A stretch of DNA of 57,126 nt from Lachnospiraceae bacterium. GTDB lineage: Bacteria; Bacillota; Clostridia; Lachnospirales; Lachnospiraceae. Under the pieces are notes generated by a model, which was not told the origin of the DNA, ran no database searches, and saw only the letters and a list, made by a program, of their open reading frames with translations. This document shows, in pieces, positions 1 through 7,275 of the stretch; positions within the stretch are counted from its first letter, which is position 1; each line of letters starts with the position of its first letter. The position numbers were made by a program, and so were the translations under genes. The stretch lies in contig JALEWG010000074.1 of assembly GCA_022788065.1 (NCBI GenBank), forward strand, positions 1 through 57,126, written 5' to 3'.

Positions 1-180
1 GCACCGTACCTGGATGGCCAGTATGCGGCGTTCGGACAGGTGATCGAGGGAATGGAGAACGTGAATAAGATCGCGGAAGTTCGCACCGATTTCAGCGACC
101 GTCCGATGAAGGAGCAGAAAATTAAATCCATTACGGCAGAAACCTTTGGCGTTGAGTATCCGGAACCGGAAACGTGCTAA
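1..180 (+). CDS. cyclophilin-type peptidyl-prolyl isomerase, C-terminal fragment
   Basis: The window opens inside a reading frame that ends at a TAA at 178-180; the 5' part lies outside. The 59 visible residues begin APYLDGQYAAFGQVIEGM, which is the typical late part of cyclophilin-type prolyl isomerases (the F-G-x-V-x-x-G-M segment that closes the barrel), followed by a short charged tail. Such proteins catalyse cis-trans isomerisation of X-Pro bonds. Whether this one carries a signal peptide or lipobox cannot be seen. The gene downstream starts 25 bases later on the same strand, so the two may share a transcript. Confidence 0.85.
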   Translation, partial: APYLDGQYAAFGQVIEGMENVNKIAEVRTDFSDRPMKEQKIKSITAETFGVEYPEPETC

Positions 181-204
181 TCGGAAATATGACAGGGAGA
201 ATCC

Positions 205-936
205 ATGCAGGAAACAAAAATCGTAAAAGTGAATAACAGGGAGATCCCCGTTTTGATTTCGAATGAAAAGGAGGCTCTTCTGGCTGCGAAAACAGCCGGG
301 AGAGCCGTTGTTGGTTTATGGAGCCCCGGAACAGCTCTCGAAGATCTTTCAGCAGCGGATTATGTGGTGGAAAGCTTGTCTGATGCGACGGACGAATATC
401 TGGAGCGGGTGGTGAGGAGAGTGCTCGGGCTTCCGTGGAAGATCTGTGAGACAGAGCGTCTGGTGATCCGGGAACTGTTCGGCGATGACTTCGACGAAGT
501 GTACAGTGAAAATGTCGGGAGAGGATTCGGCTCTGTGGAGGAATTTCTGGCTTATGTGAAGAACCAGTATGCATTTTTTGAATTTGGACTATGGGCACTT
601 GTATCAAAGGAGACAGGGGAGCTTATCGGGGTTGCAGGGCTTTCGATGCCGGACGATGACCGGAAAGAAAATCGAAATGCAGAGTTTTATGAGCTGGCGG
701 ATCCGCTGTATCAGAACCGGAAAGAAGTTCTGGAACTGGGATATCATATTTTTGCCCGGTTTCGATGTCAGGGATACGGAATCGAGAGCTGCCGGGCGAT
801 TCTTCAGTATGGACGGGAAACGTTTGGAGTAAACCGGTTTCTGGTCCGGATCGCTCCGGACAATGAGGCCTCAAAGTGCCTCGCGGGAAAACTCGGGTTT
901 GTCAGACGGAAAGAAAAGCCGGTCGGGCCGAAATAA
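205..936 (+). CDS. GNAT-family N-acetyltransferase with N-terminal extension
   Basis: Encodes 243 residues. The C-terminal part (about 80-240) is a GNAT domain: it starts with the usual ETERLVIRE strand, has a central block (FGLWALVSKETGELIG) and the acetyl-CoA pyrophosphate loop RCQGYGIESC, and ends in an N-x-A-S-x-x-L-x-x-K-x-G-F segment. It probably transfers an acetyl group from acetyl-CoA to an amine; the acceptor cannot be told (protein N-terminus, antibiotic or small molecule). Residues 1-80 form a separate alpha/beta segment ending in EYLERVVRR that I do not recognise with certainty. The ATG at 205 follows a good AGGGAGA ribosome site. Confidence 0.8.
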   Translation: MQETKIVKVNNREIPVLISNEKEALLAAKTAGRAVVGLWSPGTALEDLSAADYVVESLSDATDEYLERVVRRVLGLPWKICETERLVIRELFGDDFDEVYSENVGRGFGSVEEFLAYVKNQYAFFEFGLWALVSKETGELIGVAGLSMPDDDRKENRNAEFYELADPLYQNRKEVLELGYHIFARFRCQGYGIESCRAILQYGRETFGVNRFLVRIAPDNEASKCLAGKLGFVRRKEKPVGPK

Positions 937-974
937 TACCAGAGAATTCCCCGGAAGTTTCCGGCATAAAATGC

Positions 975-1004
975 TTGTCAAATCGTGCAGAAATAAGATA
1001 TACT
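975..1004 (+). promoter_or_regulatory. promoter of the ispE operon
   Basis: TTGTCA at 975-980 and TATACT at 999-1004 are separated by 18 bases, a good vegetative (sigma-A) promoter reading toward ispE. The expected start site is near 1011, inside the palindrome listed next. Confidence 0.65.
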
Positions 1005-1009
1005 ATACA

Positions 1010-1019
1010 TTGTATACAA
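1010..1019. promoter_or_regulatory. GntR-type operator candidate
   Basis: TTGTATACAA is a perfect 10-bp palindrome placed over the predicted transcription start of the ispE operon. It matches the TNGTNNACNA pattern recognised by many FCD-subclass GntR repressors. A GntR/FCD regulator is encoded in the same operon (1976-2686), so autoregulation is the simplest reading (inference). Confidence 0.5.
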
Positions 1020-1065
1020 GAAACAGATTAAGTACAATTGAAATAAGATATGACGGGTGAGGATT

Positions 1066-1962
1066 ATGACGGATCGATTAGAACTGAAGGCCTACGGGAA
1101 AATCAACCTGGGGCTGGACGTGGTAAGAAAGCGCGAGGACGGTTACCATGAGGTGCGAATGATCATGCAGACGGTAGGCCTGCATGACAGGATCGTTATG
1201 GAGAGGCAGAAGGAATCAGGAATCAGGACGGAGACAAATCTTCCGTATGTGCCCGACGGGGAAGGAAATCTTGCTTACCGGGCGGCCAGACTTCTGGCTG
1301 ATGAATTCGACATTGATGAGGGTGTCAGGATCATCATAAGAAAGCGTATTCCGGTGGCGGCCGGAATGGCCGGAGGAAGCACAGATGCGGCGGCTGTTCT
1401 GGTGGGAATGAACCGGCTGTTTTCCCTGGGACTTTCCCGGAGAGAGCTCATGAACCGCGGCGTAAAGCTTGGAGCGGATGTGCCTTATTGTATTCTGCGC
1501 GGAACAGCGCTCTCAGAGGGAATCGGGGAAATTCTTTCAGAACTGAACCCGGCGCCTCAGTGTCATGTGGTTCTGGCAAAGCCCCAGGTTTCCGTTTCCA
1601 CAAAGACGGTTTACGGTAAGCTGCGTGTGAGTGAACTTCGTCCGGAACAGCATCCGGACATTGACGGGATGGTGGAGGCGATCCGGGAAGGAAGTCTGGA
1701 AGGAGTTACGGCCAGACTCGGAAATGTGCTCGAGACTGTGACCATACCGGATCATCCGGAAATCGGAACGATTAAGGAGATCCTCATGGATCAGGGCGCG
1801 GAGGGCGCACTGATGAGCGGCAGCGGTCCTACAGTATTCGGGCTTTTTAAAGACATGGAAGCGGCAGAACGTGCCGTGGAGGTTTTAAAACAGGCAGACG
1901 GCGGACGGTTGACTCGCCAGGTCTATTTGACCAGATTTTTTAATAAAAAGACAGCCAGATAG
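1066..1962 (+). CDS. ispE: 4-diphosphocytidyl-2-C-methyl-D-erythritol kinase
   Basis: IspE phosphorylates CDP-methylerythritol at the 2-OH with ATP, the fourth step of the non-mevalonate isoprenoid pathway in the cytosol. The 298-residue protein has the GHMP-kinase layout: AYGKINLGLDV at the start, the phosphate-binding loop PVAAGMAGGSTDAAA near residue 100, and the late GALMSGSGPTVFGLF glycine loop. I chose the ATG at 1066 (MTDRLELKAYGKIN); a GTG at 1057 in the same frame would add three residues, but it lies inside the ribosome-binding GGGTGAGG. The length is normal for the family. It is the first gene of a run with the GntR regulator 13 bases downstream. Confidence 0.95.
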   Translation: MTDRLELKAYGKINLGLDVVRKREDGYHEVRMIMQTVGLHDRIVMERQKESGIRTETNLPYVPDGEGNLAYRAARLLADEFDIDEGVRIIIRKRIPVAAGMAGGSTDAAAVLVGMNRLFSLGLSRRELMNRGVKLGADVPYCILRGTALSEGIGEILSELNPAPQCHVVLAKPQVSVSTKTVYGKLRVSELRPEQHPDIDGMVEAIREGSLEGVTARLGNVLETVTIPDHPEIGTIKEILMDQGAEGALMSGSGPTVFGLFKDMEAAERAVEVLKQADGGRLTRQVYLTRFFNKKTAR

Positions 1963-1975
1963 AAGGAGGAGACCA

Positions 1976-2686
1976 ATGACAAATAACTTTCAGGTAAATA
2001 TGGATGAATATCTGCCGCTCCGTGATGTGGTATTTAAAACTTTGAGACAGGCGATTTTGAAAGGAGAACTGGAACCGGGAGAGCGTCTGATGGAGATTCA
2101 GCTGGCGGAGCGCCTCGGCGTTTCCCGTACTCCGATCCGGGAGGCGATCCGGAAACTGGAGTTAGAGGGGCTGGTTCTGATGATCCCGAGAAAAGGAGCG
2201 GAAGTTGCCCGGATCTCTGAGAGCAATCTCCGGGATGTGCTGGAGGTGCGGCGTTCTCTGGAGGAGCTTGCCATCGATCTGGCATGCCAGCGGATGACGC
2301 CGGAGGAATTAAATGAACTGCAGATGACACAGGATCTGTTTGCCCATGCGATCCGGGAGGGTGACGCCATGCAGATCGCCCAGACAGATGAGCGGTACCA
2401 TGAGATCATCTATAACAGTACGAAAAATGCGAAACTGGTGCAGATTCTGAATAACCTCAGGGAGCAGATGTACCGTTACCGCCTGGAATATATCAAGGAT
2501 GAGGACAAACGTCAGATCCTCTTAATCGAGCATGAACACATCCTGAAAGCGCTGAATCTGAGACATGTTCAGGAGGCAAAGCAGGCGATCCGGGAACATA
2601 TTGACAACCAGGAGATCACGATTCTCAAGAATTTAAAGGAGCAGGAAAATGACGTTCAAAGAAAAGTATCTGGCAGGAGAAATTGA
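1976..2686 (+). CDS. GntR-family regulator, FCD subclass
   Basis: A 236-residue repressor-type protein. Residues about 15-80 form the winged helix-turn-helix (LAERLGVSRTPIREAIRKLE is the recognition region), and residues about 95-225 form an all-helical FCD effector domain. The FCD metal ligands are plausible at the aspartate of DERYHEII, its histidine, and later histidines in IEHEHI and REHI. Members bind small carboxylates or related metabolites; the ligand cannot be read here. It sits 13 bases after ispE behind a strong AAGGAGG site and is followed by an overlapping small gene. The palindrome at 1010-1019 is a likely binding site. Confidence 0.9.
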   Translation: MTNNFQVNMDEYLPLRDVVFKTLRQAILKGELEPGERLMEIQLAERLGVSRTPIREAIRKLELEGLVLMIPRKGAEVARISESNLRDVLEVRRSLEELAIDLACQRMTPEELNELQMTQDLFAHAIREGDAMQIAQTDERYHEIIYNSTKNAKLVQILNNLREQMYRYRLEYIKDEDKRQILLIEHEHILKALNLRHVQEAKQAIREHIDNQEITILKNLKEQENDVQRKVSGRRN

Positions 2687-2840
2687 ATTTGAAGAAATTG
2701 ACGATTATATAGAAATCTGGAATAACAGTGACGATGAAAGAACACTGGCGAAATTTCTGGGACTGAGCGCGGAGGAAGAGGATGTGTGGATCGATGACAG
2801 TGACGAAGCGCTCCGGGAAATGCTGGATCGCCAGAAATAA
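2649..2840 (+). CDS. small acidic protein of unknown function
   Basis: Encodes 63 residues, strongly acidic (MTFKEKYLAGEIEFEEIDDY at the start, EEEDVWIDDSDEALREML near the end). The start lies 38 bases inside the 3' end of the GntR gene in another frame, after GGAGCAGGAAA, so translation is probably coupled to it. There is no membrane segment or known motif. The predicted helices and a W-D/E-x-D surface suggest a small protein-binding partner (inference). I recall similar short proteins in related Clostridia at the same place, which supports it being real, but I cannot assign a function. Confidence 0.65.
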   Translation: MTFKEKYLAGEIEFEEIDDYIEIWNNSDDERTLAKFLGLSAEEEDVWIDDSDEALREMLDRQK

Positions 2841-2857
2841 GAAAAGGGGGAAGTCTC

Positions 2858-3895
2858 ATGACAACAGTAACATTGGGGAGAACCGGAATTACGGTGAATA
2901 AGAATGGATTCGGCGCACTGCCGATCCAGAGAGTTACAAAGGAAGAGGCCGGAAAGATCCTGCGGAAAGCCTATGACAACGGAATCAATCTGTTTGACAC
3001 AGCGAGAGCCTATTCGGACAGTGAGGAAAAAATCGGGTACGCGTTAAGTGACGTCAGGAACCATCTGACCATTACCACCAAGACCATGGCGAAAACGGCA
3101 GATGCGTTCTGGAAGGACCTGGAAACCAGCCTGACTCTGTTAAAGACGGACCATGTGGATGTGTACCAATTTCACAATCCTCCGTTCTGTCCGAAGCCGG
3201 ACGACGGAACCGGACTTTACGAGGCGGCATTAAAGGCCAGGGAGCAGGGAAAGATCCGGTTTATCGGAATTACGAACCACCGTCTGGCGGTTGCTCATGA
3301 GGCCATTGAATCCGGACTGTATGATACGCTTCAGTTCCCGTTCTGCTATCTGTGCAGCGATAAGGATCTGGAGCTGGTGGAGGCATGTAAGAAGAATAAC
3401 ATGGGATTTATCGCCATGAAAGCGCTGTCCGGAGGATTGATCACCAATTCTGCCGCCGCCTATGCGTTTGAGGCCCGGTTTGACAATGTACTGCCGATCT
3501 GGGGAATCCAGAGAGAGCGGGAGCTGGATGAATTTTTAAGCTACATAGAGAATCCGCCGGTAATGACAGAAGAGATCCGGGTTCTGATCGAGAATGACAG
3601 AAAGCAGTTATTCGGCAGTTTCTGCCGCGGATGCGGATACTGCATGCCGTGCCCGGTCGGAATTGAGATCAATACCTGCGCGAGAATGTCACTGCTTCTG
3701 CGCCGGTCGCCGTCAAAGAATCATCTGTCCGAAGCCGGACAGGCAAAGATGATGAAGATTAAGGATTGCCTCCACTGTAATCAGTGTATGGGAAAATGCC
3801 CGTACGGACTGAACACACCGGAGCTTCTGGCGAGAAACTTAAAGGACTATGAAGAAATCCTGGCCGGCAAGGAAATGACACCGACGAATTTCTAA
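2858..3895 (+). CDS. aldo/keto reductase with C-terminal 4Fe-4S domain
   Basis: A 345-residue protein in two parts. Residues 1-about 240 are an aldo/keto reductase TIM barrel with the expected catalytic residues: aspartate and tyrosine in FDTARAYS, lysine in TTKTMAK and histidine in YQFHNPP. Residues about 245-330 carry two cysteine groups, RGCGYCMPCPVGIEI and CLHCNQCMGKCPYGL, typical of ferredoxin-like Fe-S binding. This fused form is common in anaerobes and is thought to couple NAD(P)H or ferredoxin electrons to reduction of a carbonyl substrate; the substrate is unknown. It starts at an ATG preceded by AAGGGGGAAG and probably belongs to the ispE transcript. Confidence 0.9.
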   Translation: MTTVTLGRTGITVNKNGFGALPIQRVTKEEAGKILRKAYDNGINLFDTARAYSDSEEKIGYALSDVRNHLTITTKTMAKTADAFWKDLETSLTLLKTDHVDVYQFHNPPFCPKPDDGTGLYEAALKAREQGKIRFIGITNHRLAVAHEAIESGLYDTLQFPFCYLCSDKDLELVEACKKNNMGFIAMKALSGGLITNSAAAYAFEARFDNVLPIWGIQRERELDEFLSYIENPPVMTEEIRVLIENDRKQLFGSFCRGCGYCMPCPVGIEINTCARMSLLLRRSPSKNHLSEAGQAKMMKIKDCLHCNQCMGKCPYGLNTPELLARNLKDYEEILAGKEMTPTNF

Positions 3896-3935
3896 AGAAG
3901 TCAGGCCGGGAAATGAACGAAGGAGGAAAAAGGCT

Positions 3936-4478
3936 ATGATCCGCATGATAGGAAATCATATCTGTAAGGACTGTGTGGCTGCCTGCGCACAGATTGAGAG
4001 GGAGCATCTCCCCATTGAGTTTCACGATATGGAGAAATCGCTGGACTATGTTAAGGAATTTCTGGCTGTCCGGGAAGGAAATCCGGAACTTTTTGAGGAA
4101 TGCAGAAAAGAAAATCAGATCGGCATTCCGGTGTTTGTGCTGGACGACGGTAAAGTGACTCTGGACTGTGACGAGGCGTTTGCGGCGGCAAGAAAAGAGA
4201 AAGCGCCGACCGTAGTGATGATCGGAAGCAGCCTTTGCCCGGGCTGCAGAGCGCGTATGCAGCAGATCCGGGAGGAGGGACTCTGCGCGGAGATTCATGA
4301 TCTGACGGAGGACCTCAATGATATGCGCCTTTTCCTGAAGATCCGGGAGGGGAATCCGGCTCTTTACGATGCGGTGAGAGCGGAGGGGAAGGTTGGAATT
4401 CCCGTATTTGTGCTGCCGGATGGTACGGTCACTGTGGAGTGGGAAAAAGCTCTGGAAGAGATGAAAAAGTTAAAATAG
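3936..4478 (+). CDS. tandem glutaredoxin-like protein
   Basis: The 180-residue protein is an internal duplication. Residues about 1-85 and 92-175 align to each other: each opens with a strand and a CxxC (CKDC at about 10, CPGC near 98), continues with a conserved VREGNPELF / IREGNPALY segment, and closes with GIPVFVL-DDG / GIPVFVL-PDG. This is the thioredoxin fold with its cis-proline (IPVF). Single-domain relatives are annotated as glutaredoxin-related. It likely does thiol-disulfide exchange in the cytosol. It follows the Fe-S reductase by 40 bases and precedes the ZIP gene by 13, suggesting one transcript. Confidence 0.75.
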   Translation: MIRMIGNHICKDCVAACAQIEREHLPIEFHDMEKSLDYVKEFLAVREGNPELFEECRKENQIGIPVFVLDDGKVTLDCDEAFAAARKEKAPTVVMIGSSLCPGCRARMQQIREEGLCAEIHDLTEDLNDMRLFLKIREGNPALYDAVRAEGKVGIPVFVLPDGTVTVEWEKALEEMKKLK

Positions 4479-4491
4479 GGGAGGCATTGTC

Positions 4492-5274
4492 ATGACGACA
4501 GGGGTGATCAGTGCGCTCATGCTCCCGTTTCTCGGAACGGCGATGGGATCGGCCTGTGTATTTTTCATGAAAGGTGAGATGAGCCGTACGCTGCAGCGGG
4601 CGTTAATGGGCTTCGCGTCGGGAGTCATGGTGGCGGCATCCGTCTGGAGCCTCCTGATTCCGGCCATGGAGCAGTCGGAAGCTATGGGAAAAATGGCCTT
4701 TCTTCCGGCCTGCGCGGGCGTCTGGGCCGGTTTCCTGTTCCTGCTCCTTTTGGACCATGTGATTCCGCATCTGCATTTAAACAGTGAATGTCCGGAGGGA
4801 ACTAGATGCAATCTGGGGAAATCGGCCATGATGGTGCTTGCTGTTGCACTTCACAATCTGCCGGAGGGCATGGCGGTCGGAGTTGTGGCTGCCGGCTGGC
4901 TGTCCGGTGAGGAGGGGATCTCGGCTGCAGCGGCGTTTGCGCTGTCCCTGGGAATTGCGCTCCAAAACCTGCCGGAGGGAGCCATTATCTCCATGCCGTT
5001 AAAGAGTGAAGGGATGAAGACCGGAAAGGCATTCGGATATGGAGTCCTCTCCGGTATTGTGGAACCGGTCGGAGCAGCCCTCACGATTCTCGCTTCCGGA
5101 TTCATTATTCCGTTCCTTCCGTATCTCCTGAGTTTCGCAGCCGGCGCCATGCTCTATGTGGTGGTGGAGGAGCTGATTCCGGAAATGTCAGAGGGGGAGC
5201 ATTCCAATGTGGGAACGATCCTGTTCGCGGCAGGCTTTTCACTCATGATGGTTCTGGATGTGGCACTCGGATAG
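4492..5274 (+). CDS. ZIP-family divalent metal transporter
   Basis: A 260-residue membrane protein with about eight hydrophobic segments. The paired signatures of the ZIP family are visible: HNLPEGMAVG in the fourth segment and QNLPEGAII in the fifth, which build the binuclear metal site. A cytoplasmic histidine-bearing loop (IPHLHLNSECPEG, about residue 90) is short. Known relatives (ZupT/GufA type) import zinc and sometimes iron or manganese; the metal here cannot be decided. The ATG at 4492 follows GGGAGG. It appears to be the last gene of the ispE run. Only a weak short hairpin with a T run (around 5290-5312) follows. Confidence 0.9.
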   Translation: MTTGVISALMLPFLGTAMGSACVFFMKGEMSRTLQRALMGFASGVMVAASVWSLLIPAMEQSEAMGKMAFLPACAGVWAGFLFLLLLDHVIPHLHLNSECPEGTRCNLGKSAMMVLAVALHNLPEGMAVGVVAAGWLSGEEGISAAAAFALSLGIALQNLPEGAIISMPLKSEGMKTGKAFGYGVLSGIVEPVGAALTILASGFIIPFLPYLLSFAAGAMLYVVVEELIPEMSEGEHSNVGTILFAAGFSLMMVLDVALG

Positions 5275-5356
5275 CGTGGAGTGTTAAGATCGTATCGCGA
5301 TATGTTTTTGGAATATTAATATTTATTAAAACAAAATTAATTCCACAGAGAGCATC

Positions 5357-5386
5357 TTGACAAAGGTGACACTCTGTCACTATAAT
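5357..5386 (+). promoter_or_regulatory. promoter of the tetR-RND operon
   Basis: TTGACA at 5357-5362 and TATAAT at 5381-5386 with an 18-base spacer, both perfect consensus hexamers. The two operators listed next occupy the spacer and the first transcribed bases, so the promoter should be strong when unrepressed. Confidence 0.75.
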
Positions 5387-5403
5387 GGTGACGAGTTGTC
5401 ACC
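5365..5403. promoter_or_regulatory. twin operators, GGTGAC-N5-GTCAC
   Basis: Two 17-bp dyads of the same design. The first, at 5365-5381, is GGTGAC, ACTCT, GTCACT; the second, at 5387-5403, is GGTGAC, GAGTT, GTCACC. Centres are 22 bp apart, about two helical turns. The first lies between -35 and -10, the second just after the -10. This is the classic layout for repression by the TetR protein encoded next (inference). Confidence 0.7.
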
Positions 5404-5493
5404 TTTATTATTTTTTGCGGGTCAAGAGCCGAACGGATATGTCTTCATGTCCGCCCGACATACACCCGTTTTCTACTGCAGGGAGGGAGAAAC

Positions 5494-6168
5494 ATGCCGA
5501 CAGAACGTTTTTACCGGTTGCCGAAGGAAAAATCGGAGGCGATCAGGCTGGCGGCGATCCGTGAGTTTAAACGAGTATCCCCGGATGAAGCTTCCATCAA
5601 CAGGATCATCCAGGATGCGGAAATATCCAGAGGCAGCTTTTATACGTATTTTGCAGATAAACAGGATCTGCTGAAGTGGCTGCTCTGGGAGGGAACAAAG
5701 AATTTCCAGAGATTTTATGTAACAGAACTCCTGAAGACCGGGGGCGATATCTGGGACGTATTCGACAGAGTTCTGGAAGATACGATCCGGTGGTCAACAG
5801 AAAAGGGATTTGTTGAGATCATGGGAAATATTATGAAGAGTAATTTCTCTTCGGAGTATTTCCGCAGAGAGATCGATGAAGATCCGAAAAAGGGCGGAAG
5901 GAAGCAGGGATATATTGACTGGCTTTACCGGCATACGGACAAATCCCTGTGTCCAATCAGCGCGGAGGATTTTACGGAGCTCATGAATATGCAGATTTTA
6001 TCCCTTGTTCTGGCTCTGAAAATGGTTTATCAGGACCATGAGGTCGTTGACAAGGTCTGCGAGAGCTATCGGAAACGGATGCGTATCCTGAGATACGGGG
6101 TTTGTCCCGGAGAGGAAAAATCGGAACTGGAAGAATCGAAAGGAAGGCAGGAAGAGGAGAAACTATGA
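5494..6168 (+). CDS. TetR/AcrR-family repressor
   Basis: A 224-residue regulator. The N-terminal helix-turn-helix is clear at about residues 12-58: EAIRLAAIREF, then a recognition region with ISRGSFYTYFADKQDLL. The remaining helical part is the ligand and dimer domain, which is not conserved. The start ATG has a GGGAGGGAGA ribosome site. The last bases overlap the adaptor gene (ATGA at 6165-6168), so regulator and pump are translationally coupled. Together with the two dyads in its own promoter, this points to an autoregulated sensor of pump substrates. The inducer is unknown. Confidence 0.9.
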   Translation: MPTERFYRLPKEKSEAIRLAAIREFKRVSPDEASINRIIQDAEISRGSFYTYFADKQDLLKWLLWEGTKNFQRFYVTELLKTGGDIWDVFDRVLEDTIRWSTEKGFVEIMGNIMKSNFSSEYFRREIDEDPKKGGRKQGYIDWLYRHTDKSLCPISAEDFTELMNMQILSLVLALKMVYQDHEVVDKVCESYRKRMRILRYGVCPGEEKSELEESKGRQEEEKL

Positions 6169-7262
6169 ATAAAGCGGGAAAGATTGCTGCAGGAGTCGTT
6201 ATAGTCGGCGTCCTGGGTACATTTGTGTTTATGAGACTGAATAAACCGGCGGAAGTGATCGAGGCGGTTCCGGATCCGACGGTTCGGATCGAAAATCCTC
6301 AGAAGGGAACGATCGAGCTTCAGACCGGCCTTACCGGCACGATATCTCCGGCGGAAAGTGTATACATTATCCCGACCGGCGCCGGTGAAGTGCTGGAAGT
6401 GTATGTGAAAGCGGGAGACCGGGTGGAAAAAGACCAGCCGTTATTCAGAATTGACAATAAACAGTTTGATGTGGCGAAAATTTCGCTGGATACCGTGAAA
6501 CTGAATCTGAAGGATGCGGAAACGAATCTGAACCGTATGCGCGTTCTCTATGAGAGCGGAGATATATCTGCCCAGGCGTATGAGCAGGTTGAGAGCGGTG
6601 TGAAGACACTGAGACTGCAGCTGGAATCCGCGCAGTTAAATTATGATATCCAGGAGGATGCGAGCGTCGTTTGCGCACCCATCGGAGGCATTCTGGAGCA
6701 GTTTGACGTGGAAGTCCACGATATGATCGGAGGTGGCGGTATGTCCGGCATCATTTCCGGTGAGGGAAACAAGACGGTGGAATTCTCTGTGTCTGAGCGT
6801 GTGATGAAAGGAATTCAGGCGGGTGATCCTCTGACTGTGGAAAAAAACGGAAGCAGCTATGAGGGTGTGATCACCGAGGTCGGCACCATGGTAAACCAGC
6901 AGACGGGCCTGTTTAAAGTGAAGGCCTCTCTGAACAATGCGGACGCACTGGCAAACGGTACGATGGTAAAGCTTTACGTGACATCTGAAAAGGCGGAGAA
7001 TGTCATGACACTTCCGGTGGACTGTGTATCTTACAGCAATGGAGACGCGTTTGTCTATACCTATGACGCGGATACAGGAAAAGCAAAGAAGGTTCCCGTG
7101 GAGGATGGACTGATCAGCTCAGAGAAGATCGAGATTGAGTCCGGCCTTACATACAGCGACGAGGTCATTGTTTCCTGGACGAAGGAGCTCTACGACGGCG
7201 CTCCTGTCGTTCTGGCAGGGGAAGAGGGAAAAGACGCGGCGGAAACAACGGCAGCAAATTAA
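6165..7262 (+). CDS. RND efflux adaptor (HlyD/AcrA-type periplasmic adaptor family)
   Basis: Encodes 365 residues. An N-terminal membrane anchor (residues about 7-24) lacks a lipobox cysteine. Then come a biotinyl-lipoyl-like half (GEVLEVYVKAGDRVEKDQPLFRID), a short helical hairpin (about 100-165), the second lipoyl half (ASVVCAPIGGILEQF), and beta-barrel and membrane-proximal domains (GTMVNQQTGLFKVKASL). Adaptors of this family join an RND pump to an outer component; here it should sit on the outer face of the cytoplasmic membrane. I start at the ATG overlapping the tetR stop (6165). The pump gene follows after 13 bases. Confidence 0.9.
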   Translation: MNKAGKIAAGVVIVGVLGTFVFMRLNKPAEVIEAVPDPTVRIENPQKGTIELQTGLTGTISPAESVYIIPTGAGEVLEVYVKAGDRVEKDQPLFRIDNKQFDVAKISLDTVKLNLKDAETNLNRMRVLYESGDISAQAYEQVESGVKTLRLQLESAQLNYDIQEDASVVCAPIGGILEQFDVEVHDMIGGGGMSGIISGEGNKTVEFSVSERVMKGIQAGDPLTVEKNGSSYEGVITEVGTMVNQQTGLFKVKASLNNADALANGTMVKLYVTSEKAENVMTLPVDCVSYSNGDAFVYTYDADTGKAKKVPVEDGLISSEKIEIESGLTYSDEVIVSWTKELYDGAPVVLAGEEGKDAAETTAAN

Positions 7263-7275
7263 GGAGGCGTGATCC

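Noticed and set aside
5285..5312. Terminator after the ZIP gene
   Set aside because: The possible stem around CGTATCGCGATATG is only about five pairs with a G-U and a very short loop; too weak to list although a TTTTT follows.
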